This document shows positions 1-7,441 of a DNA stretch of 21,353 bases, in pieces. Position 1 is the first letter of the stretch. Each line of letters opens with the position of its first letter. Both the position numbers and the translations under genes were made by a program. The DNA lies in contig JBKPDO010000055.1 of the NCBI GenBank assembly GCA_046727955.1, positions 1 through 21,353 on the forward strand, in the 5' to 3' direction. The DNA is from DASVXQ01 sp046727955 (GTDB lineage Bacteria; Actinomycetota; CALGFH01). Below the pieces are notes generated by a model. The model was not told the origin of the DNA and made no database searches. It worked only from the letters and a program-made list of their open reading frames with translations.

Positions 1-150
1 CGGCAGCAGCTTGAAGCAGGTCTCCAGGTCGGAGATCCAGGTGTTGAACAGCAGGTTCGCATACATCGTCACGGCCTTGTTGCCCAGCACGTACCAGAAC
101 GAGAAGGCCGTGTGACTGCCGAAGGTGCGCGTGCCGTACACCACCTGAGC
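1..150 (-). pseudogene. Glycosyltransferase family 2, C-terminal part of catalytic domain (partial)
   Basis: The reverse strand reads AQVVYGTRTFG, then a region with SFWYVLGNKAVT and ends at the window edge in SDLETCFKLLP. The VxYGTR and DxETCxK motifs are hallmarks of GT2 enzymes of the dolichyl-phosphate-mannose-synthase type, which move a sugar from a nucleotide sugar to a lipid or polymer acceptor at the membrane. The nucleotide-binding N-terminal half should lie at higher coordinates, but the frame beyond about 150 no longer resembles the family. The gene is therefore either truncated at its 5' side or frameshifted there. The 3' part continues outside the window, so its length cannot be judged. 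The family call rests on recalled motifs and is fairly secure; activity is unlikely. Confidence 0.7.
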
Positions 151-451
151 ATGGCGCTGTTGCATCTGGCTTTCCACAGCGTGCTGAATTCGCGACGGCG
201 GTCCGGCGTCAGATCGCCACGGCGAGTTGTGCATCGAGCGATCGCCCCGTCCGACTGCCTCCATTCCGCCACTCAGGCGCGGCAGATGGCAGGAACGATC
301 GAGCGCGCGCCACGCGGTCGGGGCTGTGGACGGTCACACGGCGTAGCGGGCGCCTGGTCGGAACGCTGGTCGGGGGTATCGACACGCCGTCGTGGCGTGC
401 TGGCTGACCCAGTGACGGGACGGAGGTGAGCGCGTGCCGGGTGGAGAGGTC
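151..451. other. Gene-free stretch between gene scraps
   Basis: No open frame here resembles a family I know, on either strand. The open frames have the composition expected of random high-GC sequence. It is probably the debris of the 5' half of the glycosyltransferase and of whatever replaced it. Confidence 0.4.
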
Positions 452-550
452 CATGACGGTTCGGCACAGGTGCATGGCGAGGTCGGTGTCGCCCAGTTGC
501 GGTTGGCGGTGACTGCGGCGGACTACGACCACGCGCTGCGGTTTTACCGC
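452..550 (+). pseudogene. VOC/glyoxalase superfamily protein, N-terminal scrap
   Basis: The forward frame reads VAQLRLAVTAADYDHALRFY, the typical first strand and helix of a vicinal-oxygen-chelate (glyoxalase or bleomycin-resistance-like) protein, in which a strand is followed by (D/A)xxxALxFYR. Similarity stops after the FYR; the expected GL and the rest of the roughly 120-residue fold are missing. The scrap abuts a LuxR scrap on the other strand at about 544, so the two meet at a deletion or rearrangement joint. It cannot make a functional protein. Metal-binding and substrate residues cannot be assessed. Confidence 0.55.
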
Positions 551-681
551 GCACACGATCTCTGTGGTAGGCAAGACCGGTCAGCCGGGACGTCCGAGCG
601 GCCGAGCAGGGCGATCTGGTGCTCCGGCGCAAGGGCCACGGCTTCCAGCTTGGAGTGGACGCCCAGCTTGACCAGGGTGTG
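544..681 (-). pseudogene. LuxR-family regulator, C-terminal HTH tail
   Basis: The reverse strand reads HTLVKLGVHSKLEAVALAPE, then HQIALLGRSD and a stop at 544-546. LxKLGVHSKLEAVALA is the recognition-helix end of the LuxR/GerE DNA-binding domain found at the C-terminus of NarL-type response regulators. Everything upstream (the receiver domain and the first HTH helices) is missing. The tail after LLGR may be readthrough past the original end. It is a dead remnant sharing a breakpoint with the VOC scrap. Confidence 0.6.
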
Positions 682-772
682 GCGTGGCGTGGCATGCGGC
701 GACGGCTCCAGGCCTCACGGGGCCTGAGCGCCCAGGGGTGGCACCTGTCCTCCGAGAGATGATGAAGCCGGG

Positions 773-1300
773 ATGGACGTGGCGACAGGGAACGACCTGG
801 GCTCGTCACCGATCACCGCGGCGCTGACGCTCAGCCTCACCGGGCCGTTTGCGCGCCAAGGGACTGAGGCCACCGAGGGCTGCGGCTCTGGGCGGACGGA
901 GCCGGCATTCGGCTGATCCTCGTCGACGACGGCGGCTCGCGGTTGGCCGCGGTCGAGGCCTACGCCCAATGGCTCGACGGCGTGGACCTGCTGATCGGTC
1001 CGTACTCGAGCGGGCTGGTGCGGGCCGTGGCTCCGCTGGTCCGCGACAAGGGACGGCTGCTGTGGAACCACGGGGGATCTGCCGACGACCTGGCGGGGCC
1101 CGGGGTCGTCGCCCTGCCCGCCCCCGCCTCGTCGTACTTTGACGGCGCGGTGGATGAGGCGGTCGCCCGCGGTGTCGACTGGCTGGTCATCGTGCGAGGC
1201 AACGGGCCGTTCGCCCGAGCCGTCGCCGAGGGGGCCACGACCCGTGCGTCCAGACTCGGGCTCGACACGCGGACGATCGGCGCCAGCGCGTTGACCGCGG
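773..1300 (+). pseudogene. Branched-chain amino-acid-type substrate-binding protein, frameshifted and truncated
   Basis: From ATG 773 the frame reads ...SSPITAALTLSLTGPFARQG and TEATEG. After about 878 the similarity moves one frame over and continues LRLWADGAGIRLILVDDGGS, VDLLIGPYSSGLVRAVAPLV, LLWNHGGSADDL, and on to about position 1300. This is a Peripla_BP_6 fold (the Leu/Ile/Val-binding family of ABC transporters). One missing base at 877-880 explains the frame change. The family is usually 330-400 residues, and only the first 175 or so are recognisable, so the C-terminal lobe is lost. No signal peptide is visible before SSPITAAL. No permease or ATPase genes are near. Confidence 0.7.
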
Positions 1301-1527
1301 CGCACGCCGCCGGGGTGGCCCGGCTGGCTCGCCCGAGGAGCGAACGCAGCAGCGGGCGACGGACTGCGGCTTCGCGGCGCATGGGAACGGCGGCAACCTC
1401 CTCAACGACGCTGAAGCGAAAGCCGCGGCGATCGAAGCGCAGCTTCACTGACCACGCGGACCCGGACAATCAATACGCCGGCTCCATGTTGACGCGACCA
1501 TCCGCGCTGCGAGCGAGGACCTGTAGG
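1301..1527. other. Unassigned stretch with one short open frame
   Basis: A forward frame at 1329-1451 reads SPEERTQQRATDCGFAAHGN and continues GGNLLNDAEAKAAAIEAQLH before a stop. It has protein-like composition, but I do not recognise it and it has no start codon or ribosome binding site. It may be the tail of a lost gene. The rest shows nothing. Confidence 0.3.
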
Positions 1528-1575
1528 GTGCGTAAAGGCGTTCATGCAGCTCGCCGGTACTCATGCAGAAGACCG
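1521..1575 (+). repeat. Repeat C: 5' part of a dispersed structured repeat
   Basis: CCTGTAGG followed by GTGCGTAAAGGCGTTCATGC and AGCTCGCCGGTACTC matches the outer ends of two longer copies at 10741 (forward) and 11579 (reverse). Only about 45 bases are recognisable here before the transposase sequence takes over; the transposase stop codon lies inside the repeat. The unit is either the terminus of a mobile element or the 5' end of a group II intron, whose consensus begins GTGYG. Confidence 0.55.
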
Positions 1576-2614
1576 CCGAGTAGGTCACGTCGATGGATCT
1601 TGCCTTGCTGGTCCTCGCCAACCACGGTCAGCCCGGCAGGCGGATCTGGCGCCTGCAGTGCAAGCGCCCGATGTGGCCGGTGCCGGTTGTAGTGCTCGAT
1701 GTAGACCCCAGGGACCTGCTCGAGGTGGCGGCGCCCGACGATCAGCAGCCAGTCCAGGCACTCGGCGCGGACGGTGCGGACCCAGCGCTCCGCGTAGGCG
1801 TTTGCCCTGGGCGCCCGCACCGGCGTGACCAGCACCTCGGCGCCTTCGGAGCCGAACACATCGTCGAACCCACGGCAGAACTTCGCGTCGCGGTCGCGCA
1901 CGACGAAGCGCACCCGCCGCCCTGGTTCTCCCAGGACCAGCAGCAGGTTGCGAGCCTGCTGGGTGACCCAGCCGCCGTTGGGATTGGCGGTCACCCCGGC
2001 CAGGTGGACCCGCCTGGTGTCCAGTTCGATAACGAACAGCACGTACGGCCGTGGCAGCCACACCGTGTCGATGGTGAAGAAGTCGCACGCCACGATCCCG
2101 GCGGCCTGCTGGCGCAGGAACGCCGGCCAGGAGCTGGTGGCCCGCCTGGGTGCCGGGTCGAGCCCGTGACGGCGAGGGGTCGAACGGATCGCGGTGGCTG
2201 AGGCGTGCATGCCAAGGCGCTGGAGTTCTCCCCTGATGCGCTGGTAGCCCACCGGGGGTTCTCCCTGGCCAGGCGGACGATCAGTTGTTGGACCTCCTGG
2301 TCCAGCGGCGGCCGGCCGATCTGGCGGTGCGGGTAGGTCCACGCGCCGGCGACCAGCCGCCGGTGCCAGCGCAGCAGGGTGTCGGGCTTGACGAAGAAGC
2401 ATGACCAGCGGGACCGGGGCAGCACGCGGCTGACCGCGGCGAGCAGCGCCCGATCAGCCGGCTCCAGCCTGGGACGTGGGGTTTGGCGTCCGAGGACGGC
2501 AAGTTGGTGGCGTAGGACCAGGATCTCCAGGTCCTTGGCGGCGTCGCCGCGAACGAGCAGCACGAGCACTTGAATCGAGCGGCACGGCGTGAGGTAGGCG
2601 AGTTTCGACAGCAC
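1542..2614 (-). pseudogene. rve/DDE transposase (IS3/IS481-like integrase-core type), one frameshift
   Basis: The reverse strand carries a 357-residue transposase once one base is restored: 1073 bases plus one is 358 codons. GTG 2614 is the likely start (VLSKLAYLTPCRSIQ). An N-terminal HTH region (LEILVLRHQLAVL, DTLLRWHRRLV) leads to the rve core. Catalytic acidic residues are visible as the D in ACDFFTIDTVW, the D in FVVRDRDAKF and the E in AYAERWVRTVRAECLDW; the tail has the typical HYNRHRPHRALAL. The frame breaks in the conserved NPRWGYQRIRGEL motif, where a run of four C on the + strand has become three at 2248-2250. The DDE triad is intact, so an error in the sequence would make it functional. 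Clear terminal inverted repeats were not found. Confidence 0.85.
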
Positions 2615-2703
2615 CAAGGGACCTTTGCGGTGGGGAGCGGAAGCGTCACAGTACCGAGCCCGCAGTTCGGCGCAAACCGGCAGCTCACCGCCGCCACATA
2701 CGA

Positions 2704-3049
2704 GTTTGCGCACCCAACAAGTCCAGCAGGCATGGTCGCTGGCGTGGGTCGCCAGCGAGCTGGGCACCGACCCGAAGACCATCCGAGAGCGGCTGGGCCA
2801 CCATGGGCTGCGCCGAACCCGCCAGACTCCGCGCAGCGGGATGGAAGCCGTCGGACCGCCGCACACAACCGGACGCGGGGGCAGGCGCGGCGGGCGGCCC
2901 GGCTGGCAGCGCTGGGGTTTGCGGATCTGCAGGGATACCTGCGGGTGCGGCGCCTGGAGCAAGGCTGGCCGATCCGGCGCATCCGGGCCGAGCTGGGGGT
3001 GGACCGCGCCTGGCTCCGGCGGCAGATGACCGAACTTGGCATCCCGTGA
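2704..3049 (+). pseudogene. Multi-repeat HTH protein (GF-DL-YL family), copy 1, C-terminal part
   Basis: The frame from 2704 reads LRTQQVQQAWSLAWVASELG, TDPKTIRERLGHHGLRRTRQTP. After a frame change between about 2835 and 2865 it continues ARRAARLAALGFADLQGYL, EQGWPIRRIRAELGVDRAWL, RRQMTELGIP and stops at 3047-3049. Each unit has an LGFxDLxxYL helix followed by a W(S/P)(L/I)xx(V/I)xxELG helix-turn-helix core. I know similar proteins only as unnamed actinobacterial hypotheticals; a DNA-binding role is inferred from the HTH pattern. At least the first unit of a full protein is missing at the 5' side, where the rve element begins. Three more fragments of this family lie at 6615, 10922 and 18311. 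Confidence 0.6.
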
Positions 3050-3080
3050 CTGCGGTGCGAACACGATGCTGGCGTCTGAG

Positions 3081-3116
3081 GTGTAAGAAGCGAGTTCGCG
3101 CCAGCAGTTCTTACAC
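3081..3116. repeat. Perfect 9-bp inverted repeat, 18-nt spacer
   Basis: GTGTAAGAA at 3081-3089 is the exact reverse complement of TTCTTACAC at 3108-3116. It lies between the HTH-repeat copy 1 and an IS5-like transposase tail and is AT-rich compared with its surroundings. It could be an element terminus, an operator, or a hairpin. Confidence 0.5.
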
Positions 3117-3130
3117 CACGCCGCGAGACG

Positions 3131-3278
3131 TCACCCGCACCGTCGCCTGGATCTCCAACACCGCCGTACCGTCCGCGACTACGAACGGTTCCCCGACCAC
3201 CACCAGGCCATGGTCACCTGGGCGATGATCACCATCATGAGCCGCCGTCTTGCACACCAGCACCATCCGGGAGTCTGA
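3131..3278 (+). pseudogene. IS5-family-like transposase, C-terminal tail
   Basis: RTVAWISN at 3138 onward runs, after one missing base near 3161, into HRRTVRDYERFPDHHQAMV, TWAMITIMSRRLA and a stop at 3276-3278. This is the usual C-terminus of IS5-type DDE transposases (RTxxWxxxxRRxxRDYE...AMIxxMxRRLA). Roughly the last 45 residues survive of a protein normally near 270. The N-terminal DDE residues are absent, so it is inactive. Confidence 0.65.
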
Positions 3279-3312
3279 CCGCGCCGGTCGGTCCCGCAGC
3301 GCGGGTGATCCC

Positions 3313-4284
3313 TCAGATGGTGATGACCACCTTGCCGCGCGGGTGGCCCCTTTCCAGATACCGCAGCGCCTCGGGCGTCTCGACCAGTGGGTAGGTTCTG
3401 TCGATGACGGGAGTGAGCTTGTCGGCCTCGATCAGCTCGCCCACGGTCTGCAGGTCCTCCTGATTCACCTTCGCGTTCAGCCCGCGCAGCTTCTGACCCA
3501 CAAACAGCGACAACAGGGGCGCCCGGAGGACCCCGCGGAAGAAGCCCCCGGTCCATGGCCCACCGCCGTCGCCTCCGACGATCACCAGGGTCCCCCTGCG
3601 GGTGAGGGCGCGGCGAAGTTGTGACACTGGTCGGCGGCCCGCCGTATCGACGATCACGTCCCAGCGTCGCTGGCCGTCGGTGAAGTCCTCGCGCGTGTAG
3701 TCGACCACGTGGTCGGCGCCGATCGACCGGACCAGGTCCATCTTCGTCGTGCTGCACACGCCGGTGACCTCCGCGCCGAACGCCCTGGCGAGCTGCACCG
3801 CCAGCGAGCCCACCCCGCCGGCCGCCCCGATGATCAGCACCTTGTGTCCCGGCCGCACCCCTGCTTTGTCGCGGAGGGCCTGGAGGGCGGTGACACCGGA
3901 GATGGGAACGGCTGCGGCCTGCGCGATGGTGAGTCTGGCCGGCTTGGGGACCAGCTTGTCCGGACGGGCGGTGGCGAGCTCCGCGAAGGAGCCCTCGACG
4001 ATGCCCATCACCTGGTCGCCGGGCTGGAACCCGGTGACTGCCGAACCGACCGCCTCGACACGCCCCGCGAGGTCCCAGCCCCGGACGCCGACCTTCGGTT
4101 TGCGGAACCCGACCATGAGGCGCGCGAAGTACGGCCGTCCCGTCATCAGGTGCCAGACGTCCGGGCCGCAACCGGCCGCGTGCACCCCGACGAGCACGTC
4201 GTTGTCCCCGACCACGGGCGCCGCGATGTCCCTGAGCGCCAAGACATCGGCCGAGCCGTAGCGGTCCTGGACGATCGCTTTCAT
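3313..4284 (-). CDS. NAD(P)H:quinone oxidoreductase-type MDR dehydrogenase
   Basis: An intact gene of 323 residues. The start ATG 4284 is chosen because AAGGAG sits 7 nt upstream and MKAIVQDRYG is the classic N-terminus of the family. The GroES-like domain covers about residues 1-130 and the Rossmann NADPH-binding domain follows, with the motif GAAGGVGS at 153-160 and a hydrophobic IIGAAGGVGSLAVQLA strand-helix. No structural or catalytic zinc cysteine cluster is visible, which places it with zinc-independent quinone oxidoreductases or enoyl reductases (zeta-crystallin-like) rather than alcohol dehydrogenases. It should reduce quinones or enones in the cytoplasm with NADPH; the substrate is unknown. 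It stands alone, not in an operon; the 454 bases upstream hold no clear gene. No defect was seen. Confidence 0.9.
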   Translation of the reverse strand: MKAIVQDRYGSADVLALRDIAAPVVGDNDVLVGVHAAGCGPDVWHLMTGRPYFARLMVGFRKPKVGVRGWDLAGRVEAVGSAVTGFQPGDQVMGIVEGSFAELATARPDKLVPKPARLTIAQAAAVPISGVTALQALRDKAGVRPGHKVLIIGAAGGVGSLAVQLARAFGAEVTGVCSTTKMDLVRSIGADHVVDYTREDFTDGQRRWDVIVDTAGRRPVSQLRRALTRRGTLVIVGGDGGGPWTGGFFRGVLRAPLLSLFVGQKLRGLNAKVNQEDLQTVGELIEADKLTPVIDRTYPLVETPEALRYLERGHPRGKVVITI

Positions 4285-4738
4285 CGTGCCGCTCCTTGGA
4301 GCGCCGGCGCCATCTCCGGGATGGACGGGTCGGGTGAGCAAGCCGGCACGCTCTGCGCCATCAGGGACATGATGAACGATACCGTGTCGTGATCACCGCC
4401 GGGACCTCGCACGGGGATCGGACCGCGCAATCGGCCCCTGGGCACCTGTTTCCTGACCATGCCTTGGCTTTGATCGGCTGGACCGCTCGGGGCTACTGCC
4501 AAGACCAGCCGAGACGCAGAGACATTCGGCGCAAGATTGCCAGGTGGGTCGCGGTTCGAATCCCCGTGGGATGCCAGAAGTCGATCGGCTCGGCATGGCT
4601 GGAATTTGGCCGCAGGTATGGATGCGCGGTCGCGTGCTACCGTCCCGATGAGATGCTGGTGGGCTGGCGCTCGTCTACCTGGCGCTGCGACGGTCTTGGC
4701 CGGTGGGGCGCTGGGTGCGGGTCCCGGCCGCGACGCAG
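4285..4738. other. Intergenic stretch between dehydrogenase and RraA-like gene
   Basis: No gene can be supported. It contains the 5' leader of the dehydrogenase (4285-4300), a reverse open frame reading HDTVSFIMSLMAQSVPA that I do not recognise, and a tRNA-like 3' end at 4545-4575. The 3' side lies beyond the ancestral stop codon of the RraA-like gene. Confidence 0.4.
4545..4575 (+). other. Possible tRNA 3'-end remnant (T-arm and acceptor strand)
   Basis: GGTCGCGGTTCGAATCCCCG followed by TGGGATGCCA looks like a T-arm with the invariant TTCGAAT loop and an acceptor strand ending in CCA. The stem has one C-C mismatch. No matching 5' half, D-arm or anticodon arm is visible upstream. Half-tRNA sequences of this kind can be left by integrative elements that use tRNA attachment sites. 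It could also be chance. Confidence 0.3.
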
Positions 4739-5480
4739 CTACTCCTCGATGGCCCCGCCGATGCGCCGAAGATGGCGCCGGAAGGTGTAGGACGGATCGG
4801 CGGCGCGCCGCGCCAGGTAGTCGTCGAAGGCCGTCTGCTGGCGCAGCGTCGAAGGCCGTCTGCTGGCGCAGCGTCGAAGGCCGTCTGCTGGCGCAGCGTC
4901 GCACCCGCCCGGATCCTGCGGGCCTGTTCGCGCTCGGTTTGCCAGATCTGGTGCGCCGTCTCAAGCACCCCCTCGGCACGCTCGGCGGCCACGAACAACA
5001 CGCCGTCGCCGTCGCCAAAGACAAGGTCGTCGCTGCTGACCAGGTGCGGCCCGAACCGCGCGGTGGCCAGCGCCTCGGCCTCCCGCTCGTCCAGCCGCAC
5101 CGGCCCGGGCGGGTAGCTGCCGTAGCTGAACACCGGCAGGCCGATCGCCACAAGCTCCGGCGTGTCGCGGTGCAGCCCCCACACCACAGGCCCGCCAACC
5201 CCGCCGCCTCGGCCTCCAGGACCGCCAAGTCGCCGACACATGCCTCGTCGGACCGCCCGCCGTTGTCGATGACCAGCACGTCACCGGGTTCGGCCCGGCT
5301 GACCGCCTCCAGGAACACGTCGACGCTGCCGTAGTGGCGCGCCGGCAACGCGCGTCCCGCGATCCGGTGGCCGGGGACGACCGCGCCGATGCCGGGCGGC
5401 GCGGCGCGCAGCGGCACGTCGCTGCGGACGCAGGCATCGGCCAGCAGCGGCGTGGAGAGGTCGGCGAAAGCCTTCAGCAT
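4739..5480 (-). pseudogene. RraA-family protein (HMG/CHA aldolase-like), broken by a 25-bp triplication and one deletion
   Basis: ATG 5480 has GGGGAG 7 nt upstream. Frame one gives TPLLADACVRSDVPLR, GDVLVIDNGGRSDEACVGDL and EAAGLAGL. After a missing base near 5187 the next frame gives VVWGLHRDTPELVAIG, LPVFSYGSYPPGPVRLDERE and SSDDLVFGDGDGVLFV. GDxxVxDxxGxxxxACxGDL and the HRD motif are the active-site signature of RraA-like aldolases and decarboxylases, which act on 4-carboxy-4-hydroxy-2-oxo acids; some members instead bind RNase E. The end is then scrambled by three tandem copies of a 25-bp unit (4824-4898). With two copies removed and one base restored, 742 bases become 693, exactly 231 codons ending LRQQTAFDDYLARRA and SYTFRRHLRRIGGAIEE-stop at 4739-4741. 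That is the normal family length. Confidence 0.8.
4824..4898. repeat. 25-bp direct repeat, three perfect tandem copies
   Basis: The copies start at 4824, 4849 and 4874 (TCGAAGGCCGTCTGCTGGCG plus CAGCG) and are identical. The extra 50 bases shift the frame of the RraA-like gene near its C-terminus. Perfect identity points to recent slippage, or to an assembly or consensus artefact. Confidence 0.95.
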
Positions 5481-5938
5481 GGCGTTCTCCCCGGCTGGGT
5501 CTCGTCACTGTCGGCGGCGCACGGCTGCAGCTGGCGGGCCGCGATCCTACCCCAGCCCAACACACCAGCGGTGCCAGTCCCGGCCTGGGTGAACCCCAGC
5601 GTCGCCGGCGTGCGTCAGCGGAGCGGACGCCGGAGCCGGTGACGAGGGGTTGCGCAAGCCGGGAGTGCAGAGCCTGGGCGACGGCTGCCAGGCACGCCTG
5701 GAGGGCCGAGCAAGAACGGCTGGTCAGCCACGGTGAGGAAATCGGAGTGCGCAGCTCGGCAATGTGACCGCTCGGCCTCCGCGCCGCTCAAGTAGCAGGG
5801 AGCAGCACGATCAGCGCTGGCGCTGAGCCAGCGCCAGCTCCGTGGCCTGTGGGAGCCTGGATCCGGGGCGTCGAAGGATGTGGAAGCGGCCCGGCCGCCG
5901 GGGCCGGCGCCGGCGAGGCTCACAAGGAGCGTGCGGGG
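5481..5938. other. Intergenic stretch with a 9-bp hairpin at 5816-5838
   Basis: No gene can be supported between the RraA-like and MDMPI genes; the open frames on the reverse strand do not resemble known proteins. GCTGGCGCT (5816-5824) and AGCGCCAGC (5830-5838) form a perfect stem with a 5-nt loop. There is no T-tract, so it is not a typical terminator. Confidence 0.5.
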
Positions 5939-6578
5939 ATGACCGGGAGCAGAGACGATTTCCTGTCCACGGCCCGCTCGGCCGCGGACCTGCTGCGCGA
6001 GCCGGCGGTCGCCGTCGCCTGGAGCAGCCCGAGCGCGTTGCCGAAGTTCCGCGTGGGCGGTCTCGCCGGCCACCTGGCCTACCAGATCCTGGCCGTCCCG
6101 CCGGCCCTGACCGGGCCGGCGCCCAAGGAGCAGACCATCTCCCTGCTGGAGCACTACGGCCGGGTGCAGTAGATCGGCGCCGGTCTCGACGACGGCATCA
6201 ACGTCCGCATCCGCCACGGCGGCGAGGAGGCCGCTGCCGAGGGACCGGTGGCGTTGGCGGCGCGCGTCGATGCCGCCGTCAAGCATCTGACCGACCACCT
6301 GGCGTCGGCGGCGGACCGACCGGTGCGCATCCCGTTGTGGGGGCCGTGGTCGTTGCTGCTCGACTACCTGCTGACCACCCGGATGATGGAACTTGCGGTG
6401 CACTCCGACGACCTGGCGGTCAGCGTGGGAGTCGCCACGCCGGCGCTGCCGCAGAGCGCCCGTCGACACGGTGATCGACTTGCTGTCCCGCCTGGCCGTG
6501 CGCCGCCACGGCCAGACCGCCGTCCTGCGGGCCCTCAGCCGCGCTGAACGCGCCCCAGCCACCATCGCCGCCTTCTGA
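5939..6578 (+). pseudogene. Mycothiol-dependent maleylpyruvate isomerase-family (MDMPI/DinB-like) protein with stop and frameshift
   Basis: ATG 5939 follows AAGGAG at a rather long 11-nt spacing. The protein reads DDFLSTARSAADLL, VGGLAGHLAYQI and LLEHYGRVQ, meets a TAG at 6170-6172, then continues in frame IGAGLDDG, TRMMELAVHSDDLAVSVGV. At 6459-6461 an extra C in a CCC run shifts the frame to AVDTVIDLLSRLAVRRHG and ERAPATIAAF-stop. Removing that base leaves 639 bases, or 213 codons. GLAGHL and ELAVHSDDL carry the histidines of the MDMPI metal site, used in mycothiol-dependent isomerase or transferase reactions in actinobacteria. The TAG could come from TGG (Trp). Two separate lesions make real decay more likely than a single sequencing error. 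Confidence 0.75.
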
Positions 6579-6614
6579 GCTCCCCACGCGGCCTCCCATC
6601 GCATCGGCCCCGCC

Positions 6615-7045
6615 CGGCGGCTTCACCGTCATCGACGTCCAGCAGCGCCGCCTGCACGACCGCGCCAACAGTCTGGGTTCCCCGACCTCGGCGGCCACCT
6701 GGTGGCGCGCTGCCAGGATGACGCCAGCCTGGCCCAGCTCGTCGACGAGCTTGGCGCCACGGTCCATGCGATCCGCCGCCTCATTGACAAGGCCAGCATC
6801 CACCGCTTCCCCCACCAGCCTGCAGCGCCAGTCAGCGCCGCCGCGGCACCGACCAGCACCTCACCATTCGGGCCACCCGGGCTCGGCTTCGCCAGCCTGC
6901 AGGCCTATCTGGTCTGGTTGCCCGCGTGACTTGGCAGTCGTGGCCGCTCACCCAGGTCGCCAGCGAGCCGGGCATCGACCGCAACACCGTCAGCGACCGG
7001 CTGGACTGCTATGGGCTGCGCCGCACCAGGCAGACGCACGCTGAT
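6615..7045 (+). pseudogene. Multi-repeat HTH protein (GF-DL-YL family), copy 2, N-terminal and middle units
   Basis: It begins FTVIDVQQRRLHDRANSLG, changes frame once near 6682 and continues FPDLGGHLVARCQDDASLAQ, LVDELGATVHAIRRLIDKAS. A proline- and alanine-rich linker leads to a second unit, LGFASLQAYLV, and after another frame change near 6915 WPLTQVASEPGIDRNTVSD and RLDCYGLRRTRQT. The RLDCYGLRRTRQT end aligns with RLGHHGLRRTRQT of copy 1, which shows that the two copies are the same protein. This copy supplies the first units and copy 1 supplies the last. The final unit (LAALGFADLQGYL...) is missing; sequence of unknown type and an IS6 tail follow. There is no start codon with a convincing ribosome binding site. 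Confidence 0.55.
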
Positions 7046-7158
7046 GGGCGACACTCGCCGGGTTGCTGACCGATCACCGGCATACAACCGCATTGCGCCT
7101 GTAGAGAGCGCATCGAGGCGAGCAGCTTCATGCACCACGCGACGGGACGCGGCCCGCC

Positions 7159-7269
7159 GGGCACGCGTTCATCCAGAACCTTCGGCGTGGCCACGACGAG
7201 CTGGCGATTGACAAGCCAGCACGCCGGCGGGTGGCCGTGGCACTCAGCGAGCTGGCCTCGGCTATCTGA
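7159..7269 (+). pseudogene. IS6-family transposase, C-terminal tail (fragment 1)
   Basis: GHAFIQNLRRGHDELAIDKP and ARRRVAVALSELASAI-stop match the end of the IS6 transposase at 18410-19125 (GHAFVQNIRQGHYELATGEP...). Only about 36 residues survive. A right-end-like sequence with AACGCAACACAGCGC lies at 7313-7327, resembling the IS6 terminal repeat AACGCAACAGCGCC. It is inactive. Confidence 0.65.
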
Positions 7270-7391
7270 CCCACGGCCGAGATCGAGGGTTCGGCACGCC
7301 GTGGGCCGACACAACGCAACACAGCGCAACACAGCCTCGGGAAGTGCTGGCGGTCGCAGCCATGTCGGGGGCGCGGCCTAGACTGACGCGC

Positions 7392-7441
7392 ATGGACGTC
7401 ATCCTGATCCCCGGTTTCCGGCTCGACGCGAGCTCGTGGAG
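7392..7441 (+). pseudogene. Alpha/beta-hydrolase N-terminal scrap
   Basis: ATG 7392 begins MDVILIPGFRLDASSWSA, the typical first strand (xxLIPGFxLDASSW) of a small alpha/beta hydrolase. After about 17 residues the DNA switches to D-aminoacylase sequence in another frame. It is a 5' scrap joined to an unrelated gene. Confidence 0.5.

Noticed and set aside
4824..4898. The 25-bp repeats as a CRISPR array
   Set aside because: The copies are directly adjacent without spacers and lie inside a coding region.
5816..5838. Rho-independent terminator
   Set aside because: The stem is good, but there is no T-run on either side.
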